Positions 1 to 4,237 of a DNA stretch of 5,408 nucleotides are shown here, in pieces. The stretch is from Fimbriimonadales bacterium (GTDB lineage: Bacteria > Armatimonadota > Fimbriimonadia > Fimbriimonadales > GBS-DC). Each line of letters starts with the position of its first letter. The stretch's first letter is position 1. Made by a program: the position numbers and the translations under genes. The notes under the pieces are model-generated. The model was not told the DNA's origin, did no database searches, and saw nothing but the letters and a program-made list of their open reading frames with translations. The stretch is from the NCBI GenBank assembly GCA_026416065.1, contig JAOAFW010000114.1:1-5408 (forward strand). Reading direction: 5' to 3'.

Positions 1-324
1 GTCGACGTACTGGTCGGCGACGACGAAGTCGCCCGGTTTCACATGGCGTTGCAGGCTGCCCGCGGCGCAGGGGCTAATGATTGCCTGCACGCCGAGTTCC
101 TTCATCGCCCACAGGTTCGCGCGATAGTTGATTTTGTGCGGGGGAATGGTATGTTTCCGTCCATGTCGGGGCAGGAACGCCACGCGCCGCCCGTTCACTT
201 CGCCAATCGAGATCGTGTCGCTGGGGGGACCGTAGGGCGTGTCGACTTTCACTTCCTCTACCTTGTCGAGGAACGAATAGAATCCAGAGCCTCCGAAAAC
301 GCCAATCTCAGCCAAAGGTTTCAT
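1..324 (-). CDS. mtnP: S-methyl-5'-thioadenosine phosphorylase, N-terminal part (runs off left edge)
   Basis: The 108 visible codons are the N-terminal third of a family-2 purine nucleoside phosphorylase of the MTA phosphorylase type. This cytosolic enzyme splits methylthioadenosine with phosphate into adenine and methylthioribose-1-phosphate, for methionine and polyamine salvage. Seen directly: GGSGFY at residues 11-16 (phosphate loop), PYGPPSD at 30-36, FLPRHGRKH at 50-58 (the Arg-His phosphate contact), PPHKINYRANLWAMK at 61-75, and SPCAAGSL at 84-91. Full family members have about 260-290 residues, so roughly 60% lies beyond position 1. The PCAAGSL variant, in place of the TTACGSL of human MTAP, is like actinobacterial members. 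Substrate choice (MTA, methylthioinosine or other purine nucleosides) cannot be fixed because the base-binding C-terminal part is missing. The ATG at 324-322 overlaps the end of rnc by 17 bp and has an AGGAGG site 7 bp upstream, so the two genes are probably cotranscribed. Confidence 0.9.
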   Translation of the reverse strand, partial: MKPLAEIGVFGGSGFYSFLDKVEEVKVDTPYGPPSDTISIGEVNGRRVAFLPRHGRKHTIPPHKINYRANLWAMKELGVQAIISPCAAGSLQRHVKPGDFVVADQYVD

Positions 325-1021
325 CTAATTGCCTCCTGTTTTGTTCGGTGAACTGCAGGGCGTGGGAAGCAGCGTTCTGTTCCGCCTGTTTTTTGCTGGG
401 TCCGACGCCCTTCCCTGCAACGAGGTCGCGCAGTTTGACCTGCACCACGAAGATTTTGTTATGGGGCGTGCCGCTTTCTTCCACCACCTCGTAGGTGGGG
501 GTGATGCGCCACCATGCCTGCGTGCGTTCCTGGAGCAGCGACTTGTAGTCCTGTATGGGCATTGCACCCGATTCCAGCGCGTCCAGCTCAGGCTTGAGGT
601 GCTGCAGGGCGTAGTCGCGGGCGGTTTTGTAGCCGGAATCCAGGTAGATGGCGCCCACAATCGCTTCAAAAGCGTCGCTCAGGATGGAGGGACGCTCGCG
701 TCCACCGGACGCCTCCTCGGAGGGGCTGAGGCGCAGCAGTCCTGCAATCCCGGCGCGTTTGGCGGCGTGACACAGTACGCTCGCCCTCACAATACTCGCC
801 CGCGCTTTGGAAAGTTGACCCTGATCCCACTCCGGATAGCGCTGATACAGATACTCCGCAACAATCAAGCCCAGCACCGCATCGCCCAACAGTTCGAGCC
901 GCTCGTTACTGGCTAACAGTTCGCCTTCCGTATGTGAACGATGGGTGAGGGCTTGTGCTGCTAATTGCTTATTCCGAATGGGCAGGTGAACGCCCGCCTT
1001 TTTCAGTCGCCAGAAGCGCAC
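308..1021 (-). CDS. rnc: Ribonuclease III
   Basis: Cytosolic double-strand-specific endoribonuclease that processes rRNA precursors and structured mRNAs as a homodimer. Numbered from the GTG at 1021 (237 residues): ALTHRS at 24-29, the family signature NERLELLGDAVL at 39-50 with metal ligands E40, E43 and D47, and the second acidic pair D116 and E119 in SDAFEAIVGA. A double-stranded RNA-binding domain spans about 157-226 (QDYKSLLQE at its start, HNKIFVV in the sheet, KKQAEQNAA in the last helix). Length and domain order are normal. The reading frame extends up to a TTG at 1054, but a TATAAT box at 1033-1028 lies inside that extension. The GTG start gives an N-terminus of normal length, so GTG is preferred. 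No Shine-Dalgarno is seen, which suggests leaderless initiation. Oddity: the position of E. coli Glu65 is Gln67 here. The gene follows sucC and overlaps mtnP. Confidence 0.95.
   Translation of the reverse strand: MRFWRLKKAGVHLPIRNKQLAAQALTHRSHTEGELLASNERLELLGDAVLGLIVAEYLYQRYPEWDQGQLSKARASIVRASVLCHAAKRAGIAGLLRLSPSEEASGGRERPSILSDAFEAIVGAIYLDSGYKTARDYALQHLKPELDALESGAMPIQDYKSLLQERTQAWWRITPTYEVVEESGTPHNKIFVVQVKLRDLVAGKGVGPSKKQAEQNAASHALQFTEQNRRQLDETFG
332..337 (-). promoter_or_regulatory. Shine-Dalgarno site of mtnP, inside the rnc coding sequence
   Basis: The minus strand reads AGGAGG, then seven bases, then ATG at 324. It is a full consensus site placed within the last codons of rnc, and it fixes the mtnP start. 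It would let ribosomes start mtnP on an rnc-mtnP message independently of, or coupled to, termination at the rnc TGA (310-308). Confidence 0.85.
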
Positions 1022-1027
1022 GCGCCG

Positions 1028-1033
1028 ATTATA
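1028..1033 (-). promoter_or_regulatory. -10 box of rnc (leaderless-type promoter)
   Basis: The minus strand reads TATAAT, a perfect -10 consensus, followed by six bases and then the GTG at 1021. Transcription starting about seven bases after the box would begin at or next to the start codon. The only -35 candidates are poor (TTGCAG at 1054-1049, 15-bp spacer), so the box rests mainly on its perfect match and on its position relative to the start codon. Confidence 0.6.
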
Positions 1034-1087
1034 CCCGATGAGGAGAGTCTGCAAGCCAACGCCGTAATATCCTTGGCTATGCGCGCA

Positions 1088-1109
1088 GCGTCGGCGGGGA
1101 CGCCGACGC
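1088..1109 (-). terminator. Stem-loop behind sucC (terminator-like, no U-run)
   Basis: GCGTCGGCG and CGCCGACGC form a perfect 9-bp GC-rich stem around a 4-base loop, beginning about 19 bp after the sucC TAG. No run of T follows on the minus strand, so a classical intrinsic terminator is not shown. It may be a 3'-end-stabilising hairpin, a Rho-assisted or pause site, or chance in a GC-rich gap. It lies between sucC and the rnc promoter, where a terminator would be expected. Confidence 0.45.
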
Positions 1110-1128
1110 GACGCATTGGGTGGAGAGG

Positions 1129-2283
1129 CTACTGCGTCGCCGCCAGTTCCACGATTTTCCTTGCAGCCTCTTGCATCGTTTCGGCTGGAATGAGCGGCGT
1201 GCCGTGCAGCATGGCGCGCCCTTCCTCAGCATGGGTGCCCGCTAAGCGCACCACCACGGGGATCTTAACATTCAGCGTCTCGAAGGCTTCCAGCATCCCA
1301 CGCGCCACTTCGTCGCCGCGGGTAATCCCACCGAAAATGTTGAACAGGAGCCCCTTCACATTCGAGTCCATCAGCACGAGTTCGACAGCCTGGCGCACGC
1401 GGTCAGCTTTTGCGCCGCCACCGATGTCGAGGAAGTTCGCAGGGCGTCCGCCGGCGCGTGCCACCTCGTCCACGGTGCACATCACCAGTCCCGCGCCGTT
1501 GCCGATGATGCCGATGTCGCCGCCCAGTCGGACATACGCAATTCCGCGCCGACTGGCTTCCGCCTCGATGGGGTCTTCGATGCTCTCCTCGTGCAGCGCT
1601 TCCAGTCGCTTCTGGCGGTAAAGAGCATTCTCGTCGATGGTGATTTTCGCGTCGGCGGCAATGATGCGTCCATCAGCAAGTACGGCACAGGGGTTAATCT
1701 CGGCAAGGTTCGCGTCGACCGCGATGTAAGCGCGATACAGCCCGTGCAGCATCGCGCTCAGGGGACGAATCTGCTCATGGGGAATGCCGGCGGCATACAG
1801 CACCTCCCGCGCGGCGTAGTCGGTCAGCCCCAGCAGTGGATCGATGGCGAATGTAGCGATGGCGTCCGGGTGCTGCGCCGCCACCTCTTCGATATCCATC
1901 CCCCCATATTTACTGACCATCAGCACGTTGCGTTGGGGGGTGCGGTCTACGGTGATTCCAATATAATATTCGTGTTGAATCTGGACGGCTTCTTCCACCA
2001 ACACTTTCTCTGCGACCAGCCCTTGCGGGTTTTGGGGCGAGACGAGTCGTTTGCCCAAGATGTTCTGGGCGGCTTCGGCGGCTTCGTCGGGCGTTTGGGC
2101 AAGTTTGATGCCGCCTGCTTTGCCACGTCCGCCCATCAATACCTGCGCTTTGACCACGACGGGCTTACCCAGTCGTTCCGCGACGGCTTTCGCGCCTGCG
2201 GGCGTGCTCGCTACTTCACCTTGAGGCGTGGGAACGCCGAAATCGCCCAAAATCTGCTTCGCCTGATACTCGTGCAGTTTCAT
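1129..2283 (-). CDS. sucC: Succinate-CoA ligase (ADP/GDP-forming), beta subunit
   Basis: Beta subunit of succinyl-CoA synthetase, which with the alpha subunit SucD interconverts succinyl-CoA, NDP and phosphate with succinate, CoA and NTP in the citric-acid cycle. The 384 residues match the usual length (E. coli 388). Seen: N-terminal MKLHEYQAKQIL; the ATP-grasp strand VVVKAQV at 42-48 with K45, and the loop GGRGKAGG at 51-58; EINP with N197 and DAK with D211, matching the Mg ligands N199 and D213 of E. coli; then the C-terminal ligase domain with GNGAGLVMCTVD (261-272), NFLDIGGGA (283-291) and FNIFGGITRGDEVA. The late motif reads RLAGTHAEEG where many homologues have RLEGTN. ATP or GTP use cannot be told. 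The ATG at 2283 is chosen because an AGGAG site lies 6 bp upstream and the family N-terminus begins exactly there. sucD does not follow; rnc does. Confidence 0.97.
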   Translation of the reverse strand: MKLHEYQAKQILGDFGVPTPQGEVASTPAGAKAVAERLGKPVVVKAQVLMGGRGKAGGIKLAQTPDEAAEAAQNILGKRLVSPQNPQGLVAEKVLVEEAVQIQHEYYIGITVDRTPQRNVLMVSKYGGMDIEEVAAQHPDAIATFAIDPLLGLTDYAAREVLYAAGIPHEQIRPLSAMLHGLYRAYIAVDANLAEINPCAVLADGRIIAADAKITIDENALYRQKRLEALHEESIEDPIEAEASRRGIAYVRLGGDIGIIGNGAGLVMCTVDEVARAGGRPANFLDIGGGAKADRVRQAVELVLMDSNVKGLLFNIFGGITRGDEVARGMLEAFETLNVKIPVVVRLAGTHAEEGRAMLHGTPLIPAETMQEAARKIVELAATQ

Positions 2284-2289
2284 CCTCAG

Positions 2290-2294
2290 CTCCT
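2290..2294 (-). promoter_or_regulatory. Shine-Dalgarno site of sucC
   Basis: The minus strand reads AGGAG, then six bases, then ATG at 2283. This decides the start against a 120-codon open extension upstream that has no SucC-like content. Confidence 0.75.
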
Positions 2295-2305
2295 GTCGGG
2301 GTAGG

Positions 2306-2314
2306 AGTATACCA
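2306..2314 (-). promoter_or_regulatory. Extended -10 promoter of sucC
   Basis: The minus strand reads TGGTATACT: an extended -10 (TGn) joined to TATACT, five of six matches to TATAAT. No convincing -35 hexamer is seen 16-18 bp upstream, which is normal for extended -10 promoters. Transcription would start near 2299, giving a leader of about 16 bases that contains the AGGAG site. Confidence 0.5.
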
Positions 2315-2326
2315 TGCGCAGGGAAT

Positions 2327-3406
2327 ATGGAGTTGGGTAAACTGCTATTGGTGAACGGCGTAGGGTATGTGGTTTCCCAGATGGGCTGTTCGGTGTGTGG
2401 TGCGGCGTGTGAGCCTTTGCACGAGCGATGCCGACGCTGCGGCAACGACCCGTTCGCGGGGATAGGTGTGCGTTTGGGTCCCTTGAGTGGGCGACAGTTC
2501 CTGCGCAACTTCGGCTGGCGTTTGCTGATTGCGCTGCCGTTTTTAGGATGGTTCTTGTGGCGCGAGGCAGAGCGCATACCCCACTGGCAAAGCCTGCCCA
2601 ACTGGGCGCAGCTGGGACTGGGCGCACTAATCGCCTCGGCCATTCTGACGATAGCATATCATCTTTGGCTTACCTGGCAGGCGGCGCATGGCGCGCTGGT
2701 GCTGACCCCGGCGGAGGCGTGGCTCTATCAGCGGCGGGGCGGCAGAGTCTACTTCGAGCGCATGAGCTGGCAGGAATGCCTGCCACCTGAGTCTCCGCGC
2801 GGCTGGCGCGTTCTGGAGGCACTCAGCACCCTGTTGCACATCGTCCTGCACGCCGGACTGCAAGCACTGGCGTTTCTTGTACCTGATCAGGTCTACGAAC
2901 TGCGCTTGCGCAGCCGAATCGACTCGGAAAGGCGATGGCGGCTCGCCCTAGTAGGTGCGCAGTACCATCCCCGATATTCTCTGACCCTGCTGGCATGGTA
3001 CGCACTCCCGCACTGGCTACAGAACGGTACTGTCCACATTGAACCGGGCTACGAACCCTCTCCAGAACGCAGTTTCCTTGCGCTGGATATGTCTACCCGC
3101 ACGCTACGCGCCTATCCCTTCAAAGAAGTCCGCCTTGAAGAAGCGGTTGTCCGCGTTACGATGACTTTTGAGTCGCACAACCCCGATGGGAGCCGCGTGG
3201 AAAACGACCACACGCTGGACAACGACGCCGCTCAGGCAGAGAAGGGGGAACAGGATTACCTTGAGGAACACCATCTCCCTGCCTACGCCGTGCGCTACGG
3301 CGACTACTGGCTCCGCGCCGATTGGGGCATTATCAAACGCATCGAGAGCCGTCGCACCGCCAGCGAAACCGCAAATCTGCAGGTTCAATCCCCAAAACCC
3401 GCATAA
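2327..3406 (+). CDS. Zinc-ribbon membrane protein of unknown function
   Basis: I do not recognise this 359-residue protein. Seen near the N-terminus is a short zinc ribbon with Cys pairs C21-x2-C24 and C35-x2-C38 (C28 lies between). Hydrophobic segments follow at about 63-78 and 94-115, and a weaker one at about 162-185. The remaining roughly 170 residues are soluble, rich in Trp, Tyr and Arg, with an acidic stretch near 275-310. The layout suggests an inner-membrane protein with a cytosolic metal-binding head, but no catalytic motif is evident. Start uncertain: ATG 2327 has only a weak AGGG close by, while ATG 2381 (residue 19) would put the zinc ribbon right at the N-terminus as in many zinc-ribbon proteins, but shows no Shine-Dalgarno. 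Codon use looks like that of its neighbours. It diverges from sucC and ends 80 bp before the PEP-CTERM gene. No terminator was found between these two, so they could share a transcript. Confidence 0.8.
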   Translation: MELGKLLLVNGVGYVVSQMGCSVCGAACEPLHERCRRCGNDPFAGIGVRLGPLSGRQFLRNFGWRLLIALPFLGWFLWREAERIPHWQSLPNWAQLGLGALIASAILTIAYHLWLTWQAAHGALVLTPAEAWLYQRRGGRVYFERMSWQECLPPESPRGWRVLEALSTLLHIVLHAGLQALAFLVPDQVYELRLRSRIDSERRWRLALVGAQYHPRYSLTLLAWYALPHWLQNGTVHIEPGYEPSPERSFLALDMSTRTLRAYPFKEVRLEEAVVRVTMTFESHNPDGSRVENDHTLDNDAAQAEKGEQDYLEEHHLPAYAVRYGDYWLRADWGIIKRIESRRTASETANLQVQSPKPA

Positions 3407-3457
3407 TCAGCAGCAGGGAACGCGCCTTTTGGCACAGAGCGTGCTTCTCACCCTCTT

Positions 3458-3474
3458 GACTGCGTTATACAGTC
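3458..3474 (+). promoter_or_regulatory. Inverted repeat with possible -10 box before the PEP-CTERM gene
   Basis: GACTG and CAGTC form a 5-bp inverted repeat around seven bases, ending directly before the Shine-Dalgarno site. TATACA at 3466-3471, inside it, resembles a -10 box (four of six), but no good -35 lies 16-18 bp upstream. It could be a small operator, a leader hairpin next to the ribosome site, or chance. The rest of the 3407-3486 gap shows nothing I can name. Confidence 0.3.
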
Positions 3475-3480
3475 GGGAGG
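3475..3480 (+). promoter_or_regulatory. Shine-Dalgarno site of the PEP-CTERM gene
   Basis: GGGAGG is followed by six A/T-rich bases and the ATG at 3487. This is a strong site at ideal spacing, and it fixes the start directly before a signal peptide. Confidence 0.85.
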
Positions 3481-3486
3481 AAAATT

Positions 3487-4143
3487 ATGCAGAAACGATA
3501 TACATTGAGCATTCTGATTGTTGGGTTAGCAACGGCTCTGCTAAGCGGCGCATCTGCCAACACAACCCTGTTCAACAATGACAAGCTGGTTCAGATTGGA
3601 AGCGTGACCCTGAAAATCACGCAGGTCTCGCCGGGGATTACCACCCAAATTATCTATGGCAGCACGCTGAATGTGAAGGCAGGCGAGTATGTGCTAAACC
3701 CCACGACCGCCCCCAAAAACTGGGCGTTCTGCGTGGACTTGGACCACGTGGTTCACTTGAACCAGACTTACACTTATGAACTGTGGTTAGCCTACGGGCG
3801 TGCAGGTGCGCTGCTCAAACAACGAGATACTTTTATTAGCGGGTCAAACCTAAATAAGAAGGCGGCCGGATTCCAAGTTGCCCTTTGGGAGATTGCCCAC
3901 GACCATTCCCTTGGCAACGCAGATCACCTCAACAACGGCGCGTTCAGGTACACAGCCGACTCCACCGTGGTCAGCCATGCGAACTCGCTCTTGAGTGCGA
4001 CCGTCGGTAAGGCAGACTACTATTATCTCCTGCGCAGTACGAGCGGGGCTCAGAACTTGGCGATGGTACCCGAACCGGCTTCACTGCTTGCGCTGGCGAC
4101 AGGCATGGTAAGCCTGCTGGCGCGGCGGCGACGCACGCGGTAA
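3487..4143 (+). CDS. Secreted PEP-CTERM protein with a predicted Cys-Gln thioester domain
   Basis: A 218-residue exported protein. Residues 1-24 are a signal peptide: basic QKR, hydrophobic core 7-19, and a probable cut after the SGASA end at 24. The C-terminus is a PEP-CTERM sorting signal: VPEP at 194-197, a hydrophobic stretch to 212, then an RRRRTR tail. In the known family, exosortase recognises this signal and cuts it, and the protein ends up on the cell surface or in exopolymer. The mature part contains WAFCVDL at 79-85 and AAGFQVALWEI at 126-136. These resemble the paired motifs of thioester domains, in which Cys and Gln side chains form an internal thioester able to bind host or matrix nucleophiles. 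C82 is the only cysteine in the protein, so it cannot be in an intramolecular disulfide. PEP-CTERM is clear from the sequence; the thioester bond and any adhesion role are inferences. No exosortase gene is in the window. A strong terminator follows, so the gene ends its transcription unit. Confidence 0.9.
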   Translation: MQKRYTLSILIVGLATALLSGASANTTLFNNDKLVQIGSVTLKITQVSPGITTQIIYGSTLNVKAGEYVLNPTTAPKNWAFCVDLDHVVHLNQTYTYELWLAYGRAGALLKQRDTFISGSNLNKKAAGFQVALWEIAHDHSLGNADHLNNGAFRYTADSTVVSHANSLLSATVGKADYYYLLRSTSGAQNLAMVPEPASLLALATGMVSLLARRRRTR

Positions 4144-4167
4144 AGCGCGCCGACACTTGATAGCCTT

Positions 4168-4214
4168 TCGGGGTGGAGATGCTTCTACAGAGCGTCTTCA
4201 CCCCGATTGTTTGG
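4168..4214 (+). terminator. Intrinsic terminator behind the PEP-CTERM gene
   Basis: A 15-bp stem (4168-4182 with 4192-4206; two G-U pairs, no bulge) closes a 9-base loop and is followed directly by TTGTTTGG. The outer eight pairs, TCGGGGTG with CACCCCGA, are perfect. It starts about 24 bp after the stop codon and ends just before the serA -10 box, separating the two transcription units. Confidence 0.85.
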
Positions 4215-4223
4215 CGGAACAGG

Positions 4224-4229
4224 TACAAT
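4224..4229 (+). promoter_or_regulatory. -10 box of serA (leaderless-type promoter)
   Basis: TACAAT matches the -10 consensus at five of six positions. It lies five bases before an in-frame GTG (4235) and eight before the ATG (4238). No Shine-Dalgarno is present and the space between is T-rich. No clear -35 is seen; that region is taken up by the terminator. Transcription would start at or beside the start codon. Confidence 0.5.
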
Positions 4230-4237
4230 TTTTTGTG

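Noticed and set aside
1022..1054. TTG at 1054 as the rnc start.
   Set aside because: It would code through a perfect TATAAT box, has no ribosome site, and gives an N-terminus longer than usual. The GTG at 1021 fits better.
329..2304. Plus-strand open frames at 329-916, 965-1621 and 1591-2304.
   Set aside because: They lie opposite rnc and sucC, which are certain, and their translations show no family motif. Such long antisense frames are common in GC-rich DNA.
2284..2643. A 120-codon open extension upstream of sucC on the minus strand.
   Set aside because: It has no SucC-like content, runs antisense to the zinc-ribbon gene, and the AGGAG site plus the exact family N-terminus place the start at 2283.
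3407..3457. A terminator between the zinc-ribbon gene and the PEP-CTERM gene.
   Set aside because: Only weak 3-4 bp stems (such as GCC-TTTT-GGC) are found and no T-run follows a stem.
3456..3471. TTGACT at 3456-3461 as a -35 box paired with TATACA.
   Set aside because: The spacer is only 4 bp, and no -10-like box lies 16-18 bp downstream of it.
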